Shown: positions 9,116 to 17,313, counted from the first letter of the stretch. The stretch: 51,439 nucleotides of DNA from Alphaproteobacteria bacterium (GCA_031256515.1 JAIRQL010000031.1:1-51439); one strand, 5' to 3'. Notes: generated from the sequence alone by a model not told the origin. Program-made: numbers and translations.

Positions 9116-9125
9116 TAATATAGTT
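9107..9125. promoter_or_regulatory. palindromic operator candidate over the -10 box
   Basis: AACTATAT-TTA-ATATAGTT is a perfect 8-bp inverted repeat with a 3-base centre that covers the -10 box of the promoter above. A dimeric repressor bound here would block RNA polymerase. Flavodoxin-fold quinone reductases are often controlled by HxlR- or MarR-type redox sensors, but no such regulator is in this window. Confidence 0.5.
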
Positions 9126-9182
9126 AGTTTGTTTTTATATCTAATTATAGATTATTAAGTGTTTAATATATGGAGGTCAATC

Positions 9183-9710
9183 ATGAAAAAAACTTTAGTG
9201 TTAGTAGGACACACAAATTATGAAAATTCTTTTTATAATAAAAAATTAGTTGAATCTTTAGCAGGTTTGCCAAATATAACTACTCATATTATTAAAGAAG
9301 ATTTTAAAGTTGAAGAAGAACAAAAATTACTAATGGAGCATGATAATATAGTTTTACAATTTCCTTTTCATTGGTTTGATATGCCTTTTCTTTTTAAGTC
9401 TTGGGTTGATAAAGTGGTACTATATGGTTTTGCTTATGGTCCTGATGGCGACAAACTAGAAAATAAAAACTTTTTAATTTCTATAACAACAAATTCTGTA
9501 GCTTCTGCCTATACTCATGAAGGGCATAACAAAGCAACTATAGATGAATTACTGGCTCCAACTAAAGCTACAATCCGCTTTGTTAGAGGAAACCTAAAAG
9601 GAATTTTTGCAATACATGGAGCAGCTCCTGAGGGTAGCCCTAATAAAATATCAGATAGCGATTTAGCTAAAAAACTTGCAGAATATAAAACTCTTGTTAG
9701 TTCTTTATAA
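9183..9710 (+). CDS. NAD(P)H dehydrogenase (quinone), flavodoxin-like fold
   Basis: A 175-residue member of the Flavodoxin_2 group (MdaB/KefF/YwrO-like). It begins KKTLVLVGHTNYENSF, where the first strand leads into the flavin phosphate loop. QFPFHWFDMPFLFKSWVDKV near residue 60-80 is the family signature, and GFAYGPDGDKLENK follows. These FMN/FAD enzymes reduce quinones by two electrons and protect against quinone stress in the cytosol. The start at 9183 is chosen because TGGAGG lies a few bases before it; an in-frame ATG at 9159 has none. The gene has its own promoter with an overlapping palindrome, suggesting inducible expression. Confidence 0.88.
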   Translation: MKKTLVLVGHTNYENSFYNKKLVESLAGLPNITTHIIKEDFKVEEEQKLLMEHDNIVLQFPFHWFDMPFLFKSWVDKVVLYGFAYGPDGDKLENKNFLISITTNSVASAYTHEGHNKATIDELLAPTKATIRFVRGNLKGIFAIHGAAPEGSPNKISDSDLAKKLAEYKTLVSSL

Positions 9711-9740
9711 TTTAACTTTCCTCTAAAAGTTAAAACCTTA

Positions 9741-9773
9741 TAGACAGTAATTAAACTTACTGTCTATTTTTTT
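9741..9773. terminator. intrinsic terminator between convergent genes
   Basis: TAGACAGTAA (9741-9750) pairs perfectly with TTACTGTCTA (9757-9766), followed by a T run on the plus strand. It terminates the quinone reductase gene and touches the stop of the convergent lipoprotein gene. Confidence 0.88.
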
Positions 9774-10221
9774 AACAATACTTTTTATCTGTAAAAAGGC
9801 TATTAATATTACAATCTAAATCTATATTATAAATAGACCCTTCAAAAATTACACTACCTACAAAAACTTTTTTAAGATTAGAAGAAGTATTATCTAAAAT
9901 AGTAATTTGTAATTTTTGGTTAGATTTATCTACAATTAAATCTATACTAACCAAATAATTGGCTGATTCTTTAGAGGTATCGTCTTTTAATTCTACAAAA
10001 CCATGAGAGGATAAATTACTACTTAAAAGTTCTTCTATATAGGCTAATACTCCTTGGGGAATATTAGCAGAAGAATCCATGATATAATAAGTTCCAGAAG
10101 AGGATCTTAGATTATTCTCTACCGCTATTTGAACTTTATATTTATTAACACTGCAACCAGCCAGCAGTACGAATAAGGCAACAAAAACACTTTTTACAAA
10201 AAACATCTTACAACTTAACAT
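9772..10221 (-). CDS. small lipoprotein of unknown function, third gene of the feo operon
   Basis: A 149-residue protein with a lipoprotein signal peptide: a hydrophobic stretch ending LLAGC, so Cys at about residue 23 would be acylated. The true start may be the Met at codon 6 (10206), which gives a tidier signal. The mature part has no recognised domain; YLVSIDLIVD, LQITILDNTS and FVGSVIFEGSIYNIDLD suggest beta strands, as in periplasmic or outer-membrane anchored small lipoproteins. It starts 2 bp after the feoB stop, so it is almost certainly co-transcribed and coupled with feoB. That raises the possibility of a role in iron uptake, but this is inference from position only. Confidence 0.75.
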   Translation of the reverse strand: MLSCKMFFVKSVFVALFVLLAGCSVNKYKVQIAVENNLRSSSGTYYIMDSSANIPQGVLAYIEELLSSNLSSHGFVELKDDTSKESANYLVSIDLIVDKSNQKLQITILDNTSSNLKKVFVGSVIFEGSIYNIDLDCNINSLFTDKKYC

Positions 10222-10223
10222 TA

Positions 10224-12290
10224 TTAATCGGGAATTTTTTTAGAAAAAACAAAATTACTATCCCAAATATTAGCATTTTTTTTGCCAATATGCTTAAAAA
10301 TAAAAAATATTCCTGTATAAACAATAATAAATATAATAGAAAACACTAATCCCCTAGAGAAACCTGTGGCAAATTGATAAAACCATGTAGCAATCATATA
10401 AGCATTAAAGGTTGACCATATCCCTACTATCCAAGCCCATTTTGCTCCTATTTCTATGGCAATTGCTCGCATTGCCGAAAGGCAAGGTGAATAAATTAAA
10501 ACAAATAATAAAAAGGCAAAAAGCCCAGCATAGCCGTTGAACTTATCCATCATGATTTTATACTTAGAATCAATATTGTTTAGTAAAGAATAACTGCTGG
10601 CAATATCAAATATATCTAAATAATTTCTACTAACCACTTGGTCTTTAAAATCATTAATAGCCGTGCTAATTTCTTCGGTAATAGAAATTTCTTCTTCGGT
10701 ATTAGCAGTAGTATTAACTGCTGGAAAATATACGGCATCTATAGTAGCTACAACCATTTCTTTAGCTAAAAATCCGGTAATAATACTAAGAGTAGCCTGC
10801 CAGTTATCATCATCTATCCCCATTGGATTTAAAGCAGGAGTTATAACACTACTTACCTGAGCCAGCATACTTTTGTTAGAATCTATAGGAACAATTTCAC
10901 CCTTAAAAGAAACTGAAGATAAAAATGTTAGTACGGCAACCATCGGGATAATTATTTTACCTAAACCTAAAATAAAATTTTTAACCCTTCTTAAAGAATT
11001 TTTAAAGATATATAAAAAGTTCGGCATCATATAGTCTGGTAAATCCATAATAAACGGCAATGTTTTACCACGGTTAAATAAACTTTTTGATAAAAATATT
11101 CCATTGATTACCGCAAAGGCTATTCCTAAAAAATACAATAAAAACACAATATTTAAAGCCATTGAACCAAAAGCAATAAAGCATAAGTAAACATATACTG
11201 GTAGCTTAGCCGAGCAAGAAACTGTAGGTGAAATCATTAAAGAGAGCCTTCTATCGCTTTCTCTCTCTAAAGTTCTACAGCCAGAAGAACAAGCAGCCGT
11301 ACAACCTAAGCCCATTGTTAAAGCAATAAAGGCTTTACCTGGTAATCCTAATTTTTGCATGATACCATCAGCAATAAAGGCTTGCCTTGCCATATATCCG
11401 CTTTGCTCCAAAATTCCTAATAAAAAGAATAAAGAAAAAATAATAGGAATGAAAGTTAGCATGGTTTGAATACCACCACCTATACCATCGGCAATAATTA
11501 TTAGTATAATCTCTGGTAGATAGCTTGCTAAGTATTTATTAGGGAAATCTACAAAAATAATTGCTCCTAGTGTATCTATAAAACCTGAAAAAAGAATATG
11601 GATATTTAAGGTAATTAAAAGAATGGTATAAATAACCACTAAAAATAAAGGAATTGAGATTATTTTATTTAAAAATATTTTATCTAAAAATTCGGTAGCT
11701 TTGGTAGATTTAGATACTAATTTCGGCAATTTTTGAGTAATTGCTTTAATGATTTTAATATTTTCGGTAGTACTAGTTTCTAAGGTAGTTTCTTGATACT
11801 GATAATTTTTAATGGCTTTTTTTAGGTTATCTACCCCTGCTTTCTTTTTAGCAGAAAACATTACTACGGGAACTTTTAAAATTTCTGCTAAGTTTTTTTG
11901 GATAGAATTAATTTGATCTTCTGGTAATTTAACCATATCTATCATATTAACCACTAAAATTAACTTCATTTTTTTAGTGATAGCACTTAAAGTTAATAAA
12001 AGATTTCTGTTAAGATGGGTAATATCTACAATGTTTAAATAAATATCATCAGGATTATCTTGAATATATTTACTAACCACAATTTCATCTTTAGAATCTG
12101 AGAACGAAGATAACGAATTAATACCCGGCAGATCTATAATTTTATAGGAAGTATTATCTATATTAAAGCTACCCTCAGCAGAATCTACCGTAACTCCCGA
12201 AAAATTAGCAACTTTTTTATTCTGCTTAGTTAATAGATTAAAAATTGAGGTTTTCCCTGAATTAGGATACCCTAACAAACTAACTTTCAT
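10224..12290 (-). CDS. feoB: ferrous iron transporter B
   Basis: FeoB is an inner-membrane Fe(II) transporter with an N-terminal G domain. Visible G motifs are G1 GYPNSGKT (residues 7-14), G3 DLPGINSL near 54, and G4 NMID near 114. The membrane part has the paired Gate motifs, the first containing GLGCTAACSSGCRTLE with conserved cysteines, and the FeoB core with FLAKEMVVATIDAVYFPAV. At 688 residues it is shorter than the E. coli protein (about 770), mainly at the C-terminus. It overlaps feoA by 11 bp and is followed 2 bp later by a lipoprotein gene instead of feoC. Regulation by iron is expected for the family, but I see no clear Fur box at the promoter. Confidence 0.96.
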   Translation of the reverse strand: MKVSLLGYPNSGKTSIFNLLTKQNKKVANFSGVTVDSAEGSFNIDNTSYKIIDLPGINSLSSFSDSKDEIVVSKYIQDNPDDIYLNIVDITHLNRNLLLTLSAITKKMKLILVVNMIDMVKLPEDQINSIQKNLAEILKVPVVMFSAKKKAGVDNLKKAIKNYQYQETTLETSTTENIKIIKAITQKLPKLVSKSTKATEFLDKIFLNKIISIPLFLVVIYTILLITLNIHILFSGFIDTLGAIIFVDFPNKYLASYLPEIILIIIADGIGGGIQTMLTFIPIIFSLFFLLGILEQSGYMARQAFIADGIMQKLGLPGKAFIALTMGLGCTAACSSGCRTLERESDRRLSLMISPTVSCSAKLPVYVYLCFIAFGSMALNIVFLLYFLGIAFAVINGIFLSKSLFNRGKTLPFIMDLPDYMMPNFLYIFKNSLRRVKNFILGLGKIIIPMVAVLTFLSSVSFKGEIVPIDSNKSMLAQVSSVITPALNPMGIDDDNWQATLSIITGFLAKEMVVATIDAVYFPAVNTTANTEEEISITEEISTAINDFKDQVVSRNYLDIFDIASSYSLLNNIDSKYKIMMDKFNGYAGLFAFLLFVLIYSPCLSAMRAIAIEIGAKWAWIVGIWSTFNAYMIATWFYQFATGFSRGLVFSIIFIIVYTGIFFIFKHIGKKNANIWDSNFVFSKKIPD

Positions 12291-12540
12291 TGCTTTCTTC
12301 CTGTAGGACTATCATATTAGCTTCTTTTTTTCTAAGTACCAAGTTATAATCAGAAATTCTTACTTGAAAAGTGCTACCAAACACAGATTTTCTTAAAACT
12401 TTTAAAGAATTCCCCTCAAAAAAACCATAAGATAACAATCTATCTTTTTCATAAAAGGATAAATTATTAGCAAACCTAACAATATAATAAGTTTTACCAA
12501 GTTTGGCTTTAGATAAAAAGATTGTTGCTAAATCGTTCAT
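12280..12540 (-). CDS. feoA: ferrous iron transport protein A
   Basis: An 86-residue SH3-like protein that assists FeoB. The FeoA pattern is visible: a start with strands, ERDRLLSYGFFEGNSLKVL-like text (here EKDRLLSYGFFEG), FGSTFQVRISDYNLVLRKKEA and NMIVL. The tail runs on into an acidic stretch. It is the first gene of the feoA-feoB-lipoprotein operon and overlaps feoB by 11 bp. A 12-bp perfect hairpin sits 20 bp before its start. Confidence 0.9.
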   Translation of the reverse strand: MNDLATIFLSKAKLGKTYYIVRFANNLSFYEKDRLLSYGFFEGNSLKVLRKSVFGSTFQVRISDYNLVLRKKEANMIVLQEESNES

Positions 12541-12559
12541 GAAATATACCTTATCTCTA

Positions 12560-12588
12560 ATATATCCTACTAAAACAGTAGGATATAT
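12560..12588. promoter_or_regulatory. 12-bp perfect inverted repeat in the feoA leader
   Basis: ATATATCCTACT (12560-12571) and AGTAGGATATAT (12577-12588) flank a 5-base loop, about 20 bp upstream of feoA on the minus strand. No U run follows, so it is not an obvious terminator. It may be a protein-binding operator or an RNA hairpin near the ribosome binding site of feoA. Confidence 0.5.
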
Positions 12589-12654
12589 ATTTATGCGAGT
12601 AATTATATCATATTAATTTTTTATTGCAAAAGATTTCTTAGATTTATATATTGT

Positions 12655-12690
12655 TAAAAAAACTACTCTATTCTAAAAATAAAATAGAGT
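12655..12690 (-). terminator. intrinsic terminator after the first GH18-like gene
   Basis: On the minus strand ACTCTATT (12690-12683) pairs with AATAGAGT (12672-12665) around a 10-base loop, followed by AG and seven U. It closes the gene ending at 12711. Confidence 0.75.
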
Positions 12691-12710
12691 AATATATCAA
12701 TTTCATATAG

Positions 12711-13712
12711 TTAAGGTACGATATTATTTAGTATAGAGAACAAGTAATTAATAATATCCATGTGGTCTTGTTGGGTCATCTCTATTCCATAAATAGAAAC
12801 TCCACCATAGCCGGCTTGTTCTAAACCCATAACTGCTCTTTCCATTTTTAAAATATTATTTAATTTATCACCACTTTTTAAGGTAATATTTAAAATTATT
12901 TTTTCTTTAGGAACATATCTATTGGTATTAGCTAGTGCAGTTTTTAAATTTACATCATCATCCTTATTAAATAAATTAATAAAATCTAAATTATTAATAT
13001 CTAAATATTTATTAAAATATATATATAATTCACCACCATGAGGAGAATTTCCTCTAACTGTACAATCATCAAAGTCTGAAGCATTCTCTAATTTTTGGCA
13101 AATAAGCCAGTCTGCAGAGGTCGGGAATGTGGTTAAAGAGAGTGTTTTTTCAGGTGCAGTTTTCTTTACCTCAGCTATAACTTGAGCCAAAAATCTTTGC
13201 TGAGCTTCAGTTGGTCTTCCTTGACTTCTAAAATCTAAGTCAATACCATCTAAAGATACATAACCTATTCTTTCCCAAGCATCGCCACGATCAACATAAA
13301 CAGGATATTTTTCATTAACTATATTTAATATTTGTTCTGTAAATTTTTTAGCATTTTCTTCGGTATTTAATAAGGACCAATCACCATTAACAGATAATAC
13401 AAATTTTCTTTGTGGGTTATAATATTTAAACGAAGTCCATTCTTTATAAGCTAAATCTACATTCATATAAGCTCTCTCTAAAGATTCTGGTTCATTAGAT
13501 GAGTTATATTGCAACATGTTATTAGTTGCTTGAATATTAAAATTGCTATCTATAGTAGCATAAGACAAATAAATAAAAGCTGTAGGCAATAATCTTGATA
13601 AATTAGCACTATAATTACCAATAGGATTTAAATAAACCGCAAAAATATTTCCTGCAACGGCATTAAAAGTTAATAAACAGTATGCAACGATACCTATTAA
13701 TACTTTTTTCAT
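12711..13712 (-). CDS. secreted GH18-fold (chitinase-like) protein without the catalytic glutamate, copy 1
   Basis: A 333-residue exported protein: signal peptide MKKVLIGIVAYCLLTFNAVA, then a TIM-barrel-like layout of family 18 glycosidases. FIYLSYATID is an early strand and KFVLSVNGDWSLL corresponds to the SxGG strand region. YVSLDGIDLDFR is the DxxDxDxE active-site strand. GGVSIYGIEM is the last strand. In the active-site motif the final Glu, the acid/base, is Arg, so hydrolysis of chitin is not expected; it may bind glycans as chitinase-like lectins do. It is a tandem paralogue of the gene at 13758 with very similar spacing and motifs. A terminator follows. Host-facing role is inference. 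Confidence 0.75.
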   Translation of the reverse strand: MKKVLIGIVAYCLLTFNAVAGNIFAVYLNPIGNYSANLSRLLPTAFIYLSYATIDSNFNIQATNNMLQYNSSNEPESLERAYMNVDLAYKEWTSFKYYNPQRKFVLSVNGDWSLLNTEENAKKFTEQILNIVNEKYPVYVDRGDAWERIGYVSLDGIDLDFRSQGRPTEAQQRFLAQVIAEVKKTAPEKTLSLTTFPTSADWLICQKLENASDFDDCTVRGNSPHGGELYIYFNKYLDINNLDFINLFNKDDDVNLKTALANTNRYVPKEKIILNITLKSGDKLNNILKMERAVMGLEQAGYGGVSIYGIEMTQQDHMDIINYLFSILNNIVP

Positions 13713-13757
13713 TTTATAACTAGTTCTCCCACTCTTGCATTTTTGTAAAGTACATAT

Positions 13758-14747
13758 TTATTGAACTACATCCGATGATAAATTAAATAAGTAATTAATA
13801 ATATCTATATGATCTTGCTTAGACATATCAATTCCATAAACAGAAATTCCACCATAGCCAAGATTTTTAATATTTTTAATTTTTTCTTCCATATCTACAA
13901 CTGATTTTAACTTATCACCATTTCTAATAGCTATATTTAAAATTAATTTATCTTTAGGAATATATTGACCCATATTAGCAAGAGCAATTTCATAATTTAC
14001 ATTATTATCTTTAACCATTAAATTAACAAAACTTAAATCACTAATTTTTAAGTATCTGTTTAAAAATATATACATCTCACCAGCATTAGGTGAGCCATTT
14101 TTATTACTACATTTTTCTTCAGGAGATCTATTTGCTTGTTGGCAAACATATAAATCTGCGGCTGTAGCATTGATAGTTAAAGAGATTATTTTATTAGGTA
14201 AAGTCCTTTTAAATTCATTTATAACTCTAGCTAAATATCTTTGCTGAGCTTCACTTGGTCTTCCAGACATTCTAAAATCTAAATCAATCCCATCAATATC
14301 TACATAGCCTCTTTCTTCATAAAAAGAACCCATATTAAAATAAACAGGATATTTTTCATTAGCTATATTTAGTAATTTTAGTGTAAATCTTCTAGCATTT
14401 TCTTCGTTAGTCAATAACGACCAATCACCATTAACTGTTACTACAATTTTTTTTAAGCGATTATTATTTTTAAATGTAGTCCATTCTCTATAAGCTAACC
14501 CGATACTAGATAAAGATAAATCGGTTGGCTTATTTGCAGAATTAAACTGCAACATTTTGTTAGTTGAGCTAACAGAAAAATCACTATTTATTTGAGCATA
14601 AGCTAAATTAATAATGGCAATAGAAGATAACTTAGATAAATTAGCACTATAATAACCAACAGGATTTAAGTAAACTGTGAAAATATTTGCTAAAACAGAA
14701 AATGTTAATAAAAAATATGCAATAATGCTTATTAATACTTTTTTCAT
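13758..14747 (-). CDS. secreted GH18-fold (chitinase-like) protein without the catalytic glutamate, copy 2
   Basis: A paralogue of the preceding gene (shared blocks include NIFxVYLNPxGxYSANLS, NGDWSLL, EENAxxFT and GRPxEAQQRxLAxVI). The signal peptide is MKKVLISIIAYFLLTFSVLA. YVDIDGIDLDFR again has Arg where family 18 enzymes have the catalytic Glu. I start at the ATG at 14747, matching copy 1, with GGAG about 9 bases upstream. However, the frame is open further to ATG 14783, and that 12-codon extension reads through a ten-G tract (14759-14768), so tract length would decide whether the upstream start is in frame. Copy 1 lacks the tract. Secretion and possible on/off control suggest a surface or secreted factor; the function itself is unknown. 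Confidence 0.75.
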   Translation of the reverse strand: MKKVLISIIAYFLLTFSVLANIFTVYLNPVGYYSANLSKLSSIAIINLAYAQINSDFSVSSTNKMLQFNSANKPTDLSLSSIGLAYREWTTFKNNNRLKKIVVTVNGDWSLLTNEENARRFTLKLLNIANEKYPVYFNMGSFYEERGYVDIDGIDLDFRMSGRPSEAQQRYLARVINEFKRTLPNKIISLTINATAADLYVCQQANRSPEEKCSNKNGSPNAGEMYIFLNRYLKISDLSFVNLMVKDNNVNYEIALANMGQYIPKDKLILNIAIRNGDKLKSVVDMEEKIKNIKNLGYGGISVYGIDMSKQDHIDIINYLFNLSSDVVQ

Positions 14748-14758
14748 TATAACTAGCT

Positions 14759-14768
14759 CCCCCCCCCC
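14759..14768 (-). repeat. homopolymer of ten G just upstream of the GH18-like copy 2 start
   Basis: Ten C on the plus strand, read as ten G on the coding strand. The last G merges into GGAG, the probable ribosome binding site, 9 bases before the ATG at 14747. The equivalent stretch upstream of copy 1 reads GCAAGAGTGGGAGAACTAG, without a homopolymer. Such a run in AT-rich DNA is very unlikely by chance and is the usual substrate of slipped-strand phase variation. Confidence 0.75.
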
Positions 14769-14783
14769 GCATTTTTGTGGCAC

Positions 14784-15114
14784 ACCTAAAAAACAATTAA
14801 TAAATCAAAAGAATACATAGAAATATTTATTTATTAATAAAAACTTACAAAATATCTTTTAATATAAATCGTATTTAACTTAATAAATTTACAATTAAAC
14901 ACAATTAAATAGAAAACTTAGTAAAGTATAAAAACAAATGAGAATCTTATATTAAATACCCTTACTGTTCTTACTAACTTTAGCTTATGTTTTCTTATAA
15001 TTTTTATATATTATGTCTCATAATAATAATTATGATTATGAGTATCAATTTTATACCCAAAAATATGAAAAATCAACACTTATCATTACAATAAAGTATT
15101 ATTATACATTTCCA
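14784..15114. other. AT-rich intergenic region without a gene
   Basis: About 330 bp between the GH18-like genes and the rpsI terminator. I see no coding frame of note. It must hold the promoter of the GH18-like pair; TTGTAA...AATATT pairs exist but are not distinctive in such AT-rich DNA. The only ordered element is the palindrome at 15017-15042. Confidence 0.5.
15017..15042. promoter_or_regulatory. 26-bp near-palindrome, Fur-box-like
   Basis: CTCATAATAATAA and TTATGATTATGAG form a dyad of 26 bp with a single mismatched pair. The repeated ATAAT/ATTAT words are like those of Fur-family operators (consensus GATAATGATAATCATTATC). It lies about 270 bp upstream of GH18-like copy 2 and downstream of rpsI. 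Identity of the binding protein is inference. Confidence 0.4.
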
Positions 15115-15147
15115 TAAAAAAAGAAGCATGCTGTTAAACATACTTCT
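15115..15147 (-). terminator. intrinsic terminator of the rplM-rpsI operon
   Basis: On the minus strand AGAAGTATG pairs with CATGCTTCT (one G-U), followed by a U run corresponding to plus 15115-15121. It lies about 50 bp after the rpsI stop. Confidence 0.8.
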
Positions 15148-15195
15148 TTTTTTTGAATATTACTTTTATTAAAATAATTTTTAATAAATATAAAA

Positions 15196-15678
15196 CTATC
15201 TTTTTGAGAACTGGTAGCTTCTTCTTGCTTTAGCTTTACCATATTTCTTTCTTTCTACAACTCTACTATCACGAGTTAAGAAACCTTCGTTTTTCAGAGT
15301 AGTTCTGTACTCAGGATTAAAAGCAAATAAAGCCTTAGAAACACCATGTTTAATAGCATCAGCTTGACCACTTAAACCACCACCACTAACTGAAACAATT
15401 ATATCGTATTGGTTTTCAGCATTTACGATACCAAAAGGTTGGTTCACTATCATTCTTAATACTGGACGAACTAAGTACTCTTCAATATCTTGATTATTGA
15501 TAGTAATTTTACCGCTACCAGCTTTTAACCAAACTTTAGCAATTGAACTTTTTTTCTTTCCAGTAGCATAAGCTCTACCTTTAGAATCAACTTTTCTTTC
15601 GTACACTATAGGTTTAATAGTAGCTTCTTCTACTACTGAAGTACCTAATTCTTCTAGGGATTCAATTTTTTGACTCAT
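15196..15678 (-). CDS. rpsI: 30S ribosomal protein S9
   Basis: S9 of 160 residues. The core [19 protein letters not shown], then GSGKITIN and QPFGIV, is diagnostic, and the C-terminal tail [16 protein letters not shown] reaches the P-site tRNA with its last Lys-Arg. An N-terminal extension of about 30 residues ([12 protein letters not shown]) is common in alphaproteobacteria. It follows rplM by 6 bp, the universal L13-S9 operon, and is closed by a hairpin terminator. Confidence 0.98.
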   Translation of the reverse strand: MSQKIESLEELGTSVVEEATIKPIVYERKVDSKGRAYATGKKKSSIAKVWLKAGSGKITINNQDIEEYLVRPVLRMIVNQPFGIVNAENQYDIIVSVSGGGLSGQADAIKHGVSKALFAFNPEYRTTLKNEGFLTRDSRVVERKKYGKAKARRSYQFSKR

Positions 15679-15684
15679 ATTATA

Positions 15685-16143
15685 TTACCTTTTATTTTTA
15701 GCATTAAATACAGAAACATCTAAAGTTTCAGGAGCTTGAGCTTGATGCGGATGTTCTTCACCTGCATAAATATACAATCTTCTCATTTGAGCTCTTCTTA
15801 AAGCTCCTTTAGATATCATTCTTTCTACAGCTTTAGATACTAATCTTTCAGGATTTTTTCCAGATAAAATATCTTTCCAAGATTTTTCTTTAATTCCACC
15901 TGGATGACCAGTATGCCAAATAAATTTACCTTGTTCTTTTTTATTACCAGTTAATTTTACTTTATCAGCATTTATAACGATAATATTATCACCGCAATCC
16001 ATGTGAGGAGCAAAGGTTGGTTTATGTTTTCCTCTAATTCTATTAGCAAGAATAACTGCTAATCTTCCTAAGATTACATCTTTAGCATCAACCACATACC
16101 ATTTGTTTTCAATCTCAGCAAGTTTTGGCGAGTATGTCTTCAT
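15685..16143 (-). CDS. rplM: 50S ribosomal protein L13
   Basis: L13 begins [20 protein letters not shown], followed by ILGRLA and [16 protein letters not shown], which are family signatures; [21 protein letters not shown] is also typical. An in-frame ATG four codons earlier (16155) is possible, but family members begin at MKTY, so I use 16143, giving 152 residues. It is first in the rplM-rpsI operon and has a clear promoter about 50-80 bp upstream. Confidence 0.97.
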   Translation of the reverse strand: MKTYSPKLAEIENKWYVVDAKDVILGRLAVILANRIRGKHKPTFAPHMDCGDNIIVINADKVKLTGNKKEQGKFIWHTGHPGGIKEKSWKDILSGKNPERLVSKAVERMISKGALRRAQMRRLYIYAGEEHPHQAQAPETLDVSVFNAKNKR

Positions 16144-16193
16144 TTTTTCTACCATTTCATTTGTTTAATAAATTCTATAAAACTACAAAGTAG

Positions 16194-16222
16194 ATTATTG
16201 CTATAAATTTATTGTTTGTCAA
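16194..16222 (-). promoter_or_regulatory. sigma-70 promoter of rplM-rpsI
   Basis: On the minus strand TTGACA (plus 16217-16222), 17-bp spacer, AATAAT (plus 16194-16199). The perfect -35 fits strong ribosomal-protein expression. The same AATAAT -10 word is seen at the rpsD promoter. Confidence 0.8.
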
Positions 16223-16258
16223 GTATATTTTAATATTTTATTTACACTATTTTTTTAG

Positions 16259-17308
16259 CTAAGGAAACTGGAAAATCTTTTTATAATTATATTCTTGGTA
16301 AAAAGCAGGTTCTCTTTTAAAGAAATTATATCGTATACCAAAATTTATAGATTGAATACGAGTATCTTTAACAATTAAATCTGTCTTTTTTACAGTACCA
16401 AGCATATTAATATTAGAATAATCAATAGTAATATCTATATGCTTGCTAATAGAATAATATGTTCCTATTTTATATTGATAAACAGGGTAAACAACCGACT
16501 GTTTAACAAAGTTATTACTTATTGCAGAACTACCATACCCTAAGCCAAAGCTAGAAAACAAAGTAAATTTTTGATTAATCGGTAATTCATATATAAAATT
16601 CATGAATCCTAAATAGTTATTAATGTCTATGGGGTCTATTTTAAACGATAAAGCAGAATTTTCATCCATAATAACATTATTAAGGCTAGTAGAGGTTGAG
16701 CCACTCATAGTTATATTATTTATATAGCACACAGGGTTCTTTGCCTTTGGATCATAAATTTCAGCACATTCAGTAGCAGGATCATCAACTTTATTACCAT
16801 TGTTTATACAGGTATTATTACTACCAACCTGTTGGTTTCCTACTATACAATAGCTGGTTATTAAAGATTTCCAATCTTGGCTTATACCTACATCAAGAAC
16901 AGAGGTTTTTGGTTGTATTTGCAAAACCGTATTTCTTAGCTCTATTTCCATTCGGATATTTTTAAAAGCCCAACCTCCACTTATAGCATAAGCTGTGTTT
17001 TTTATGGCTTTATTATAAGAGGCTGATTTTAATATACCTGAATAGTTGGTATTTATAGTAGTATTTATTACTGTTCTAGTTTTACCATCATTTTCAGGAT
17101 TGATATTATCATTATCTGCACTAACTATTTCGTCTTTTAAGATATTTTTTGTTTCCGAATAGCTATCTTTAAACCCAATATTATTAATATTAATATTGCT
17201 ATTACCGGCAATACCATGTCCGTACCCTCCCCCTATATAAAAACCAGATGCTGCTTTTAATAATGTAGGAGATAAAATAATAAAAAGAATAATTATAATA
17301 TTTTTCAT
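16259..17308 (-). CDS. outer-membrane beta-barrel protein, P44/OMP-1-like, second of a pair
   Basis: A 349-residue exported protein. The start at 17308 is chosen because AGGTGA precedes it; an in-frame GTG at 17317 overlaps the upstream stop. Signal peptide MKNIIIILFIILSPTLLKA is followed by GFYIGGGYGHGIAG, a typical first strand of small barrels. It then has long Asn-rich loops, one with four cysteines (CIVGN, CINNG, CAEIYD, CYINN), and late strands LFSSFGLGYG, YPVYQYKIGTYYSI and INFGIRYNFF. The strand YQYKIGxYY is shared with its neighbour at 17314, so the two are diverged paralogues. The layout resembles the Rickettsiales surface antigen family. Likely surface-exposed; exact role unknown. 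About 20 residues follow the last aromatic strand. Confidence 0.65.
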   Translation of the reverse strand: MKNIIIILFIILSPTLLKAASGFYIGGGYGHGIAGNSNININNIGFKDSYSETKNILKDEIVSADNDNINPENDGKTRTVINTTINTNYSGILKSASYNKAIKNTAYAISGGWAFKNIRMEIELRNTVLQIQPKTSVLDVGISQDWKSLITSYCIVGNQQVGSNNTCINNGNKVDDPATECAEIYDPKAKNPVCYINNITMSGSTSTSLNNVIMDENSALSFKIDPIDINNYLGFMNFIYELPINQKFTLFSSFGLGYGSSAISNNFVKQSVVYPVYQYKIGTYYSISKHIDITIDYSNINMLGTVKKTDLIVKDTRIQSINFGIRYNFFKREPAFYQEYNYKKIFQFP

Positions 17309-17313
17309 TATTT

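Noticed and set aside
12560-12588. Terminator in front of feoA
   Set aside because: Perfect stem but no U run on either strand and no gene ending there; kept as a leader or operator candidate.
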